DNA of 17,234 bases from an uncultured bacterium (GTDB lineage Bacteria; Cyanobacteriota; Vampirovibrionia; Gastranaerophilales; Gastranaerophilaceae), in contig CAQTPN010000004.1 in NCBI GenBank assembly GCA_948888345.1, forward strand, positions 1 to 17,234, given 5' to 3'. The notes beneath the pieces were generated by a model. The model was not told the DNA's origin and did not search any database. It saw only the letters and a list, made by a program, of their open reading frames with translations. Positions 1-7,757 of this stretch are shown here, piece after piece. The stretch's first letter is position 1. Every line of letters starts with the position of its first letter. A program made the position numbers and the translations under genes.

Positions 1-322
1 TATCTTTTACCCATTGAAAAACAGCATTGGACAGAATTAAATCAAATTTTTTTTTTTTATTAATTTTAAGAATATCTCCCTTATAATATTTAAAAGGAGT
101 GTTTCCCGTAAAATTTTCCGTTAAATCATTTAAAAAAAGTTTGTTAAAATTAATGTTTTTAACAATTTCATCTGTTAAAAGCCCCGTTCCTGCACCTATT
201 TCAAAAACTGTGTAAAATTTTTTACCAAATCTTTGAATAAGCTCATGTGTCAGCTTTTTTGCCATCTTTCCTTGAATGATGGCATTTTTTCTATATGTAT
301 TTTTTGCCTTAACAAAATTCAT
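1..322 (-). CDS. bioC: Malonyl-ACP O-methyltransferase BioC (partial, 3' end cut by window edge)
   Basis: The visible part encodes about 107 N-terminal residues of a class I SAM-dependent methyltransferase. Motif I reads FEIGAGTGLLT, the acidic end of strand 2 is in LNDL, an aspartate follows in YYKGDI, and the motif IV-like stretch is FDLILSNAVFQW. In the BioC family this enzyme methylates the free carboxyl of malonyl-ACP so that fatty-acid synthesis can build pimeloyl-ACP methyl ester for biotin. The ATG is preceded by AAGGG about 9 nt upstream. The gene starts 14 nt after the bioG stop, so the two are co-transcribed. BioG is the esterase that removes the same methyl group, which makes BioC far more likely than a generic methyltransferase. 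The C-terminal half lies outside the window. Confidence 0.85.
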   Translation of the reverse strand, partial: MNFVKAKNTYRKNAIIQGKMAKKLTHELIQRFGKKFYTVFEIGAGTGLLTDEIVKNINFNKLFLNDLTENFTGNTPFKYYKGDILKINKKKKFDLILSNAVFQWVKD

Positions 323-336
323 ACCGGGTAAACCCT

Positions 337-1008
337 TTATGCTTCCAGTATTTTATCAAATGTTTCAAATTCAAAGAAAGGAAAATGTCCGGAATTTAAA
401 ATTACTTTATGCTTATTTTTCCAATCTCTTGAATTGAAGAAATTTTCCTGCGCTCTGAACGGGAAGATTTTATCATTCTTTGTTAAAATCATTGTCTCAA
501 ATTCAAACTCATCCCCGTCTTTAGCCTGCATAGAATATTTTTTAATATTTATGAGTTCATCCTTTAAATTACTTAAAGTTCTGTTTGCCTCTTTGATTTC
601 ATTTCCCATGCCTCCATTCAGCATATTTTCTTTAAATCTTGAAATTGTATCCATACTCATTGCATTAAGCATAATATTAAATACTTTGGGATTTATACCG
701 TATTTTTCATGGATTGGATAATAAGTTCCCGCAATCCCGACACTTTTATTAATTTCAGGAATTACCCTTGCCTTATAGGCTTCATTTAGTGCCCAGACTC
801 CGTAAGAATAAGCTATAAGATTAATTTCAGAATAAAAAGAAAAATCAAAATATTTAAGTTCATCAAAATTAAGCTCCGAATAATCATTCACAAAAAGGAT
901 ATCGGAAGTCTTTGTATCAAATTCTTCAAAACAGTTATAATCCGTGTAAAACCCGCCAAAAAATACTAAAAGCCTTGTTTTATCATAATTTATATGCTCC
1001 AGGTGCAT
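337..1008 (-). CDS. bioG: Pimeloyl-ACP methyl ester esterase BioG (DUF452 family)
   Basis: This is a 223-residue alpha/beta-hydrolase of the BioG (DUF452) type. By family knowledge it cleaves the methyl ester of pimeloyl-ACP, ending BioC-dependent chain extension in biotin synthesis; it replaces BioH in many bacteria. The N-terminus has the LLVFFGGFYTDY strand-loop typical of the family. The likely catalytic triad is Ser68 in AYSYGVWA (G-x-S-x-G with Ala in the first position), Asp179 in LTKNDK and His208 in NSGHFPFF. There is no signal peptide, so it acts in the cytosol. The ATG is preceded by GGAG about 9 nt upstream. bioC lies 14 nt downstream. The length is normal for the family. Confidence 0.88.
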   Translation of the reverse strand: MHLEHINYDKTRLLVFFGGFYTDYNCFEEFDTKTSDILFVNDYSELNFDELKYFDFSFYSEINLIAYSYGVWALNEAYKARVIPEINKSVGIAGTYYPIHEKYGINPKVFNIMLNAMSMDTISRFKENMLNGGMGNEIKEANRTLSNLKDELINIKKYSMQAKDGDEFEFETMILTKNDKIFPFRAQENFFNSRDWKNKHKVILNSGHFPFFEFETFDKILEA

Positions 1009-1043
1009 ATTTAAAATCTCCGTTTAATTTTTATTTTAAAATT

Positions 1044-1049
1044 ATTATA
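1044..1049 (-). promoter_or_regulatory. Putative -10 element of bioG-bioC
   Basis: On the minus strand the sequence reads TATAAT, 35 nt before the bioG start codon. A TTGAAG lies further upstream, but at only 14 nt spacing, so no convincing -35 box is present. Low confidence from a short motif in AT-rich DNA. Confidence 0.35.
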
Positions 1050-1096
1050 CCAGAAACGGCCCCCTTCAAGATTAGAGAATAAAATCAATATTGTAG

Positions 1097-1102
1097 TATA
1101 AT
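1097..1102 (+). promoter_or_regulatory. Putative -10 element of the TPR-dus-GIY-YIG operon
   Basis: A perfect TATAAT lies 33 nt before the TPR start codon. No good -35 hexamer is found at 16-18 nt spacing. Its position in the divergent gap between bioG and the TPR gene fits a promoter, but the evidence is only the hexamer. Confidence 0.35.
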
Positions 1103-1135
1103 TGGGTACAAGACTTTGAAATTTGAGGTTTTTCC

Positions 1136-3271
1136 ATGAATAAAAAAATATATGCATTTTTACTTATGGCGTTTTTAGCGGGTATTCAAATCGGATACGC
1201 TGATACTCCTGAGGATATTAAAGAAAGATACACAATTTATTACAATAACGGTGTCGGCTTTTATAAAGAAAAGCAGTATACAAATGCAATTAAAGAGTTT
1301 AAAAAAGTTTTAAGATATGTTCCCTATGATAACAATGTAAAAAATGCACTCTATACAGCTTATATTTCAAGAGGGGAATATTTTTTAAATACCGAAAAGA
1401 ATTATAAAAAGGCAATAAATGATTTTAAATCCGCTCTTTTTTATATGAAATACTGGAATGATAATAATTCTGACGTTGATAGAACAGAATTATCAAAAGT
1501 GGAAAGTAATTTAGCATCCCTTACAAAAAAATACGAAAATCTAAATACTGATGCAAAATTTCAAAATGCACAGAATTTAAGAATAGGGCAGGAAATAGCT
1601 GCAGCAGGATATGATTTAAACACACTTAAAGGTTCAAAATATAATTACAAAGTTTTAATATCCTTATATGATATCTATAAAAGCTTAAACAATCAAAAAA
1701 TGGCTCTTGATAACATTAGAGAAGGGGTAAAAGCAAATCCTAAAGACGGCATGGCCCATTATAAATATGCCCTGCTTCTGGATGATATTGGAAACGGCAA
1801 TGCCGCGCTTGATGAGTATACTCTTGCCTTTCAAAACGGAGACAATGAAACGCTTGAAACCCTAAAGAGACTCTGGATGGCAAGAAGTGCCAAAAATCCA
1901 AATAATGCGGAAGCCTTGATTAATCTGGGTGCAATTTATCAAAAACAGAAACAGTATGACCTTGCAAAGGCGCAATACCTTAAAGCACAGGATTTAAACC
2001 CCAATGACCCTGTTATTTTAACAAACATTGCATCTTTATATCTTGAAACAAATAACTACAACGGTGCTATTGATATTTATAATATGATGCTCCAAAAAAA
2101 TCCGAATGATATTAAGCCATTATTCTACAAGGCGCAGGCCTATACAAAACTTAATGATAATAAAAGTGCCATAGGTGAGTATAAAAAAATTCTAAAACTT
2201 CAAAGTGATAACGAAGAAGCAAAAGAAGCATTAAATGCACTTGTTTCAAATTTAAAAGGGGATGAATTAATTTCATATCTAAAGGAAGATGCTCTATCTA
2301 ACCCTCTAGATTATGATAAGCAGTTTAATTTAGCCTATGAACTGCATAAAAATAAAAATTACACAGAAGCTATAAACTATTACAAAAAAGCCATTACTAT
2401 AAATCCCAAGATGCCTGAACCTTATATAAACATTGCACAAATCTACAGGCTGCAGAATGATACAGTACATGCAAATGCAGTTATTAACCATGGGCTATCA
2501 AATATTCCTGATAATAAAGAATTATTATCTATGAAAAATGATGTGGAAACAGAGGTTGCAGGAAATCTTTACAACAGTGCCGCAAAATATTTTAATTCAG
2601 GAGATTATAAAACCGCACTTGAAAATTATTTAAAAATTCAAATGCAAACCCCTGAAGTTCTTTATTCAATAGCTTCCTGCTATTTTGAACTCGGGGACAA
2701 CAAAAAGGCAATAGAATACTTTAAACGCACTCTTGAAAAAAATCCGAATGATACAAAAGCTATGTATTTTATTGCAAATTCTTACGTAAATCTGCAAAAT
2801 TCAAACGAAGCAGCTTCTTACTTAAATAAAATTTTATCAATTGAACCAAATAATAACGATGCAAAAACTGCTCTAAATAGCTTAAAACAGGGAGAGGAAG
2901 GTAAAAACCTTGATATGGCAATAAATTTCTATGAGAAAAAACAGTACAAAGAAAGCCTTTCTTTGTTAGATAAAATAATTGCATCAAACCCGAAAAATGC
3001 TTATGCACATTATTATAGAGGGATAATTTTAGAAGAAACAAAAAATCCTGACGGAGCAATTGAAGAATATAAAAAAGGAATAGCGGCTGATAATAATTTT
3101 TCTCTTTGTTATTATATGCTTGCTGTAGCGTACGATAATAAAGAAGAATACAGTGAAGCTGTTTCATATTATGAAAAATATCTTACCCTAAAAAGCGGCG
3201 TAGATGATGATTACAGCAAATATGTTAACTCAAGGTTAAAAGAATTGAAGGATTATCTTGGACAGAAATAA
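1136..3271 (+). CDS. Exported tetratricopeptide-repeat (TPR) protein
   Basis: The 711-residue product begins with a signal peptide: a basic start, a hydrophobic core at about residues 6-20, and a likely cleavage after Ala22 (GYA/DTP). It should therefore be outside the cytoplasmic membrane. The rest is almost entirely TPR helices. Clear units include those around LINLGAIYQKQKQYDLAKAQ, NYTEAINYYKKAITINPKMP, DNKKAIEYFKRTLEKNPND and NPDGAIEEYKKGIAADNNFS, with the usual N-P-N/D at repeat ends. I estimate at least twelve repeats. TPR arrays are protein-binding scaffolds; no enzymatic domain is visible and the partner cannot be read from the sequence. GAGG lies about 8 nt before the ATG. The 3' end overlaps the next gene by 14 nt, so it leads an operon. 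Confidence 0.88.
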   Translation: MNKKIYAFLLMAFLAGIQIGYADTPEDIKERYTIYYNNGVGFYKEKQYTNAIKEFKKVLRYVPYDNNVKNALYTAYISRGEYFLNTEKNYKKAINDFKSALFYMKYWNDNNSDVDRTELSKVESNLASLTKKYENLNTDAKFQNAQNLRIGQEIAAAGYDLNTLKGSKYNYKVLISLYDIYKSLNNQKMALDNIREGVKANPKDGMAHYKYALLLDDIGNGNAALDEYTLAFQNGDNETLETLKRLWMARSAKNPNNAEALINLGAIYQKQKQYDLAKAQYLKAQDLNPNDPVILTNIASLYLETNNYNGAIDIYNMMLQKNPNDIKPLFYKAQAYTKLNDNKSAIGEYKKILKLQSDNEEAKEALNALVSNLKGDELISYLKEDALSNPLDYDKQFNLAYELHKNKNYTEAINYYKKAITINPKMPEPYINIAQIYRLQNDTVHANAVINHGLSNIPDNKELLSMKNDVETEVAGNLYNSAAKYFNSGDYKTALENYLKIQMQTPEVLYSIASCYFELGDNKKAIEYFKRTLEKNPNDTKAMYFIANSYVNLQNSNEAASYLNKILSIEPNNNDAKTALNSLKQGEEGKNLDMAINFYEKKQYKESLSLLDKIIASNPKNAYAHYYRGIILEETKNPDGAIEEYKKGIAADNNFSLCYYMLAVAYDNKEEYSEAVSYYEKYLTLKSGVDDDYSKYVNSRLKELKDYLGQK

Positions 3272-4223
3272 AACTTTTGATATAAAAAATATTAAGGTAA
3301 TTCAGGCACCTCTGGCAGGCATTTCAGATATTGTATATAGAAACCTTGTCAGGCGGTATGGAAGCAAATGTCTTCTGTCAACAGAAATGCTCTCATCTGA
3401 GGCCCTGAAAAATGTCCCGAATCCAAAGATTGCCGATTTTAAAGAAGAAGAATATCCGCTATCTTTTCAAATTGTCGGCCATAAGCCAGATTTGATGGTA
3501 AAGGCAGCAAAACTTTTAGAAGAGCGCGCAAGTGTTATTGATATAAATTCAGGATGCCCCGTAAATAAGGTTGTAAAATCAACAGATGGCGCAGGGTTGA
3601 TGAGAGAACCTTCCCTTGCTTATGAAATAGTACAGGCAGTGAGAGAAAATATTGATATCCCGTTAAGTGTGAAATTTAGGCTCGGGTGGAATAATGAGAG
3701 TAAAAATTTCATAGAATACGGTCAATTAATGCAAAAGGCCGGTGCTGATTTTGTAACACTTCATGGAAGATGCAGAAGCGACCTTTATTCGGGTAATTCA
3801 GATTGGGAAGCTATAGGACAGCTAAAAAAAGAATTAGACATTCCTGTTTTTGCAAACGGAGATATAAAAACCGTGGAAGATGCAGTCCGCTGCCTTGAAA
3901 TATCAGGAGCAGACGGTGTTTCAATCGGAAGGGGCATTATAGGCGATTTTACGCTTCCCTATAGAATTGAACATTATTTTAGAACGGGTGAAATTTTAAA
4001 TGAACCTTCACTTGATGATAAAATAAAAATGCTGACAGAACACCTTGAAGATGAGATTGAACTTCGCGGAGAAATTAACGGAATTAAATTTATGAGGAAA
4101 TTTTACGGATTTTATATTTCATCCGTGAAAAATGCCTCAAAATACAGGCAGGTTCTAGTAACACTTGAAAGTGAAAAAGAAGTAAAAAGGGCATTAGATG
4201 ACATACTTTGTTTACATGCTTGA
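3258..4223 (+). CDS. dus: tRNA-dihydrouridine synthase (DusB/NifR3 family)
   Basis: This 321-residue FMN-dependent enzyme reduces specific uridines in the tRNA D-loop to dihydrouridine with NADPH. The TIM-barrel signatures appear in order: QAPLAGISD (FMN site, about residue 16), INSGCPVNKV with the catalytic Cys100, VKFRLGW (about 138), TLHGR (about 167), FANGDI (about 198) and GVSIGRGIIGD near residue 220, followed by the helical C-terminal domain. The start is a TTG with AAGGA five nt upstream, inside the last codons of the TPR gene; no ATG gives a complete barrel. The TTG start and overlap suggest translation coupled to the TPR gene. The exact subfamily (A, B or C) is not certain from sequence alone, but it is closest to DusB/NifR3. 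Confidence 0.93.
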   Translation: MDRNKTFDIKNIKVIQAPLAGISDIVYRNLVRRYGSKCLLSTEMLSSEALKNVPNPKIADFKEEEYPLSFQIVGHKPDLMVKAAKLLEERASVIDINSGCPVNKVVKSTDGAGLMREPSLAYEIVQAVRENIDIPLSVKFRLGWNNESKNFIEYGQLMQKAGADFVTLHGRCRSDLYSGNSDWEAIGQLKKELDIPVFANGDIKTVEDAVRCLEISGADGVSIGRGIIGDFTLPYRIEHYFRTGEILNEPSLDDKIKMLTEHLEDEIELRGEINGIKFMRKFYGFYISSVKNASKYRQVLVTLESEKEVKRALDDILCLHA

Positions 4224-4467
4224 AACACAAAAAGGTACTATTTATACAGGAATTACAACCGATGTCTCAAGGCGTTTTAAGGAACATCAGGAAGGGATTT
4301 CAAAACACGGCGCAAAGTATACTAATGCAAATAAGCCTGTAAAAATTCTTTATACAAAAAGCTATGATACAAAATCTGATGCAATGAAAGAAGAGTACAG
4401 AATTAAACAGCTTACCCGCACGAAAAAGCTTGAACTTATAGAAACTACCCGAAAGGGTGATTTATAA
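4198..4467 (+). CDS. GIY-YIG nuclease-domain protein (UPF0213/YhbQ-like)
   Basis: This 89-residue single-domain protein has the GIY-YIG fold: FVYMLET and IYTGITTDVSRRFKEH give the two tyrosine strands plus the conserved arginine helix, and KEEYRIKQLTRTKK carries the later glutamate region. Small stand-alone members of this family (YhbQ/UPF0213) are widespread, and their cellular substrate is poorly defined. The reading frame begins 26 nt before the dus stop codon, with AAGGG upstream of the ATG, so it is the last gene of the TPR-dus operon. The co-location with dus does not by itself show a tRNA role. Confidence 0.87.
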   Translation: MTYFVYMLETQKGTIYTGITTDVSRRFKEHQEGISKHGAKYTNANKPVKILYTKSYDTKSDAMKEEYRIKQLTRTKKLELIETTRKGDL

Positions 4468-4504
4468 AAAATAATTTCAGCAATATTATATTTTAGAAAG
4501 GAAT

Positions 4505-4531
4505 AAAAAAAAGGGAGTTATCAAAACCCCC
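4505..4531 (-). terminator. Intrinsic terminator of cobO
   Basis: Read on the minus strand, a short GC-rich hairpin (GGG.GTT paired with AAC.CCC, five-base loop, one A-C mismatch) is followed at once by eight T residues. It lies about 110 nt beyond the cobO stop. On the plus strand there is no T-run after the hairpin, so it does not obviously end the convergent GIY-YIG operon. Confidence 0.6.
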
Positions 4532-4579
4532 ATTTCCCCATTAAAATCTTTTTCATCACTTCAATATAATTATACTAAC

Positions 4580-4608
4580 ATAAACACCCCGGACGGGCAA
4601 ATGTTTAT
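4580..4608. repeat. Inverted repeat in the convergent GIY-YIG/cobO gap
   Basis: Perfect 7-bp arms ATAAACA and TGTTTAT flank a 15-nt centre that itself contains CCC/GGG. It lies between two convergent genes. No T-run follows on either strand, so it may be a 3' stem or weak pause site rather than a full terminator. Confidence 0.35.
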
Positions 4609-4638
4609 TTCTCCTCTTTGTTCCATTATTACAATTTC

Positions 4639-5172
4639 TTAATATTCAATACCGCGGCGTGCCATAACACCTATATCGAAATAGTGTTTAACAGGCTGCA
4701 TTTCCGTTACAAGATGGGCCATTGCAATTAATTCCTGATTGGCTCTTCTTCCTGTTAATACAATCTCTAAGCTTCTTGGCTTATTTAAAAGTGCATTTTT
4801 AACATCCTGAACTTTTATCATTCCTAAATCAATACAAACGTTGATTTCATCTAAAATAATAAGTCCGTATTTGCCGCTTGCAATAGCATTTTTAGCAAAT
4901 TCCCATCCTTTTTTGGATTCCTTATAATCATCCATATTTAAATTATGAGAATAGCAAACCCTGTCTAAACCAAACTGTACCACTTCAAGATTATCCGCAA
5001 AACGGCCGGATGAAGCTATCTCACCGTAGGTTGTACCTTTATCACCCTTTGCAAATTGAATAATTAAAACTTTCCAGCCATGACCCAGGGCTCTTAAAGC
5101 TAAACCTAAACTTGCCGTAGTTTTCCCCTTGCCGTCGCCCGTATAAATCTGAATGTATCCGTTTTCTAACAC
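4639..5172 (-). CDS. cobO: Cob(I)yrinic acid a,c-diamide adenosyltransferase (CobO/BtuR)
   Basis: This 177-residue cytosolic enzyme transfers the adenosyl group of ATP to the cobalt of corrinoids, giving adenosylcobalamin or its precursor. The P-loop GDGKGKTTAS lies at about residues 12-21, the YTGDGKGK start is typical, LIILDEINVCIDLGMI is the Walker B-like strand, and LTGRRAN and MQPVKHYFDIGVMARRGIEY form the conserved C-terminus. The length is standard. The start is GTG with a strong GGAGG four nt upstream. No other cobalamin genes are in the window, so it could serve salvage or de novo synthesis. I found no cobalamin riboswitch in its short leader. Confidence 0.92.
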   Translation of the reverse strand: MLENGYIQIYTGDGKGKTTASLGLALRALGHGWKVLIIQFAKGDKGTTYGEIASSGRFADNLEVVQFGLDRVCYSHNLNMDDYKESKKGWEFAKNAIASGKYGLIILDEINVCIDLGMIKVQDVKNALLNKPRSLEIVLTGRRANQELIAMAHLVTEMQPVKHYFDIGVMARRGIEY

Positions 5173-5234
5173 GTTTCCTCCGCTTTAAGTGAACAAGTTA
5201 AAAACAGTTTTAAATTGTTCATCTAACACTTTTA

Positions 5235-5264
5235 ATAATAAACTAAAAGACTATTTTATGGCAA
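5235..5264 (-). promoter_or_regulatory. Putative sigma70-type promoter of cobO
   Basis: On the minus strand, TTGCCA (-35, five of six matches) and TATTAT (-10, five of six) are separated by 18 bp. Transcription would start about 55 nt before the cobO GTG codon. Confidence 0.5.
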
Positions 5265-5414
5265 TCAAAAGAACAAAAAATTTATCTAACTTTAGTATTT
5301 TACAATTGTAGAAGCGTGGTTTTATCCTATTTTTAGAGTATTTAAGAAATTAATATAAATGTTACATAAATATTTCGTATACTTTCTTAATGAATACTTG
5401 CAATCCTGATATCA

Positions 5415-5423
5415 TGGTAAAAT
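5415..5423 (+). promoter_or_regulatory. Extended -10 promoter motif facing a gene-free stretch
   Basis: TGGTAAAAT fits an extended -10 (TG-n-TAAAAT). The same nine bases occur 37 nt before thrS. A TTGCAA lies upstream, but at only 14 bp spacing. There is no plus-strand gene downstream before the strong terminator at 5508-5547. Confidence 0.4.
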
Positions 5424-5547
5424 TACCCATCTTTCAATAAAAAATCAGGTTAAATTTTATTAAGCTATTTGTTGAGTATTTCAATAAAAATGACTCTGAT
5501 TTTATTAAAAAACCATGCTTTTATTTTTAAAAAAGCATGGTTTTTAT
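5424..5547 (+). ncRNA. Candidate small structured RNA (unconfirmed)
   Basis: This 120-nt stretch lies in a 396-bp gap and has no credible open reading frame. It is bounded by an extended -10 motif on the left and a perfect 15-bp terminator hairpin on the right. Between them AAAATCAG (5441-5448) can pair with CTGATTTT (5496-5503), and inside that AATTTTATT can pair with most of AATAAAAAT, giving a long hairpin before the terminator. This is inference from layout and pairing; in AT-rich DNA such pairings also arise by chance. It could instead be only the 3' region of the convergent pseudopilin operon. The rest of the gap (5265-5414) shows nothing I can name. Confidence 0.3.
5508..5545. terminator. 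Strong bidirectional intrinsic terminator after the pseudopilin operon
   Basis: Perfect 15-bp arms AAAAACCATGCTTTT and AAAAGCATGGTTTTT enclose an 8-nt loop, with T-runs on both strands. It lies about 25 nt beyond the pseudopilin stop (minus strand), so it ends the holA operon. It also works for plus-strand transcripts crossing the gap. Confidence 0.85.
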
Positions 5548-5568
5548 TAGTACTGTTTTGATAAAAAT

Positions 5569-6759
5569 TTATATAAGAGGAAGCCTGAACAGTCCGGGGT
5601 TTGCAGGTCTTGCGAGTCTTTCAATACAGAAAGCATCCACGTTTCCGCTTGCACAGTCTTCAAGTGCTTTAAGTCTGTTTGCTCCTTGTCTTTCGATTTT
5701 TTCCGCTTTATCGGTACCGTCATCCCCGCAGAATGTCATTCTCGGTACAACGTTGTCACGTCCTGATTTGCAGGCAGCTTCCTGATAACTTATATCCCTC
5801 ATAATAACTTTTGTTTCCCTGTTTTCATTGTTTCCGCCTTCAGGGATAAGGCTTCTGTATAGGTTGTAGCCGAAAGGATAGTTTGTTTCAAGCCAGCTTT
5901 CAGTACGCGGAACAGGGGTATCAACTCCGCCGACAGATACCGTATTTGTGGGACAGTATAAATTGGTAGGATATGCCGGATTCGGATTATCTACAGCTTC
6001 GCCGACCGTTGTTGCCGTAGGGTCGGATGAACCTGTGTATAAAGAGCAGCTTCCGGGCGTAATAGTGCCGTCTATATATAATCTTAAGGGGAACTGGTCC
6101 TCTCCGAGTCTGTTCGGTTCTTTATCCCCGTTTACATCAATAAATATAGGCTTAAATTGAGAAACGGTAGTTTGAGTAAGTGCCTGCTCTTCGGGTGAAG
6201 CCTTATTTATATCAAGCCATGGTCTTTCAAGGAAATAATAAGATACCATATTTGATGCCTGGAAGTTTGCAACTCCGGCATTTCCGCCTTTGCCGTTACC
6301 CACGGGAAGTTTTGTGCCGTCTCCGTTTCCGTTTTTATATTTGCAGTGAATTGTATCATTATTTGCAAGAGTGAATAAATTTCCTACTTCCATACAAAAG
6401 ATTTCATCAATTGTATCCAAATCAACCTCCTCATCCGATGATGAAGGATTAGAGGCATTATATGACTGAATTGCCGAATTTATAGCATTAACCGCCGCCT
6501 CATCGGTTACGGGCAGTTTATATGTATTCGGCTGGCATCCGTATATTCCGCTGCCGCCTTCTTCCGTACATTTGTTCATAATTGCAACGGTTGCCTGTCT
6601 TAAATTATAAAACCCTGCGTATGCAAAGGGGCCTATCATAAATTTTTTGGGCTTGATTGCCTGCACTGAAAGCCCGACAAGAATTGCAAGCGCAATTAAT
6701 GCAACGCAAAGCTCTACAAGAGTCCAGCCGTTTTTTTGCTTAAATGTTTTCTTTTTCAT
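5569..6759 (-). CDS. Large type IV pilin-like / pseudopilin protein
   Basis: The 396-residue product has a class III leader: a basic 11-residue prepeptide ending in Gly11, then WTLVELCVALIALAILVGL. Prepilin peptidase should cut between Gly11 and Trp12. The conserved Glu is at +5 (Glu16), followed by the hydrophobic assembly helix. Trp at +1 is unusual; Phe is the norm. The globular part is much longer than a typical pilin and has ten cysteines outside the helix, enough for five disulfides. Residues 208-223 read D-V-N-G-D-K-E-P-N-R-L-G-E-D-Q-F, a calcium-loop-like pattern seen in many pseudopilins. It is the last gene of the holA operon: its ATG, with AAGGGA six nt upstream, lies inside the DUF3326 gene (20-nt overlap). 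A minor pilin or adhesive-tip role is possible but not shown. Confidence 0.85.
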   Translation of the reverse strand: MKKKTFKQKNGWTLVELCVALIALAILVGLSVQAIKPKKFMIGPFAYAGFYNLRQATVAIMNKCTEEGGSGIYGCQPNTYKLPVTDEAAVNAINSAIQSYNASNPSSSDEEVDLDTIDEIFCMEVGNLFTLANNDTIHCKYKNGNGDGTKLPVGNGKGGNAGVANFQASNMVSYYFLERPWLDINKASPEEQALTQTTVSQFKPIFIDVNGDKEPNRLGEDQFPLRLYIDGTITPGSCSLYTGSSDPTATTVGEAVDNPNPAYPTNLYCPTNTVSVGGVDTPVPRTESWLETNYPFGYNLYRSLIPEGGNNENRETKVIMRDISYQEAACKSGRDNVVPRMTFCGDDGTDKAEKIERQGANRLKALEDCASGNVDAFCIERLARPANPGLFRLPLI

Positions 6760-7744
6760 ATTTGTCCCTTATATATGTTAAACAATCCTGATAACTTTGA
6801 AATTCGCTTATTCCATCTGTCTTTGTCATTATACCATTTTCTTTAAGTTTGTTGCAATCAATTGAAAGAACGGTCTTATTTTTTACGGCGCAAACTTCAA
6901 TATTATTCTTCAGTGCTGATATAACGGCCTTTGAACCCAAGGCCCCATCTGGCACTATAAGACATTTTACATCTTTATTTAAAATTCCATTTGTTTTTGA
7001 TATTTTTGGCGCAATTGAAAGCCCGTCTAAAATACAGGGAAGATATGTCGATGAGATAAATTCTGAAGCCACCTTTTTATTTACGCTTTTAAATGTTATA
7101 TCAAGCCCGGAAAATGCCGGAGAATGCGCAGCGGGCAGCATAAGTTTTTTGGTCAGATAATGAGAAATTACAGCCTCAATTCCCCCTATAGGGTCAACTC
7201 CGATTCCGTTATTATAATTCTCATCCTCGCATTCATCATTGAAAAAACATACAACAGCAAGTGCATCAATTCCTTTATTTATAAGTTTTTTAGCCGCATT
7301 ATAAAGTGTTTTTTCATTATCAATATGTCCTGTCGATATCCCGCTTTTATCCTTTATAAGAGAAACTCCGACAGGTTCATCCGTAACTTCACAGTATGGA
7401 ATTTTATACCCTTTTACAACTTCAAGAGCCTTAATTGTATTAAGATGCAGATTTAAAATTCCTTCAGGGATTGATTTATCAAAAATTACCCCAATTTTAT
7501 TAAATTCACCATTATTTGGAATAAGCCTTATATTGCCGTTAAAAAATTCATCAAAAGCATATCCTTCAACATAATACATATCCTCATTTACAGCACTTAA
7601 AATTCCTGCATTTACAACATTTGGATTAACTATAACCTTAAAGTATTTTGAAAATTCTCTTACAACATGCCCGCCATCTCCTGCGTATCCGCCAATTTCA
7701 GCACCAATACCGGTTGGAATTGATAAGGCTATTATATTTTTCAT
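6740..7744 (-). CDS. DUF3326 family protein
   Basis: The 334-residue product starts MKNIIALSIPTGIGAEIGGY, with later conserved blocks YKIPYCEVTDEPVGVSL, GVDPIGGIEAVISHYLTK, AHSPAFSG and a C-terminal CLIVPDGALG. I recognise this as DUF3326, a family known mainly from cyanobacteria and plants with no established reaction. A Gly-rich GYAGDGGH start resembles nucleotide- or substrate-binding loops, but that is a guess. I chose the ATG at 7744 because GGAGAG lies six nt upstream and the conserved family start follows at once; an in-frame upstream extension adds 19 unlike residues. It lies 13 nt after holB and its 3' end overlaps the pseudopilin start by 20 nt. Confidence 0.8.
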   Translation of the reverse strand: MKNIIALSIPTGIGAEIGGYAGDGGHVVREFSKYFKVIVNPNVVNAGILSAVNEDMYYVEGYAFDEFFNGNIRLIPNNGEFNKIGVIFDKSIPEGILNLHLNTIKALEVVKGYKIPYCEVTDEPVGVSLIKDKSGISTGHIDNEKTLYNAAKKLINKGIDALAVVCFFNDECEDENYNNGIGVDPIGGIEAVISHYLTKKLMLPAAHSPAFSGLDITFKSVNKKVASEFISSTYLPCILDGLSIAPKISKTNGILNKDVKCLIVPDGALGSKAVISALKNNIEVCAVKNKTVLSIDCNKLKENGIMTKTDGISEFQSYQDCLTYIRDKYEKENI

Positions 7745-7757
7745 AAAAATCTCTCCA

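Noticed and set aside
434..721. 95-residue plus-strand frame opposite bioG
   Set aside because: It is the antisense shadow of bioG, which has a full catalytic triad; no ribosome site or family match.
2769..3167. 132-residue minus-strand frame inside the TPR gene
   Set aside because: Antisense shadow of a long repetitive TPR reading frame.
5173..5234. Cobalamin riboswitch in the cobO leader
   Set aside because: The leader is only about 55 nt from the likely start, and no B12-box (GCCACTG-like) is present on the minus strand.
5537..6374. Plus-strand frames opposite the pseudopilin
   Set aside because: They mirror the pseudopilin, which is supported by a prepilin leader and operon overlap; one starts inside the terminator region.
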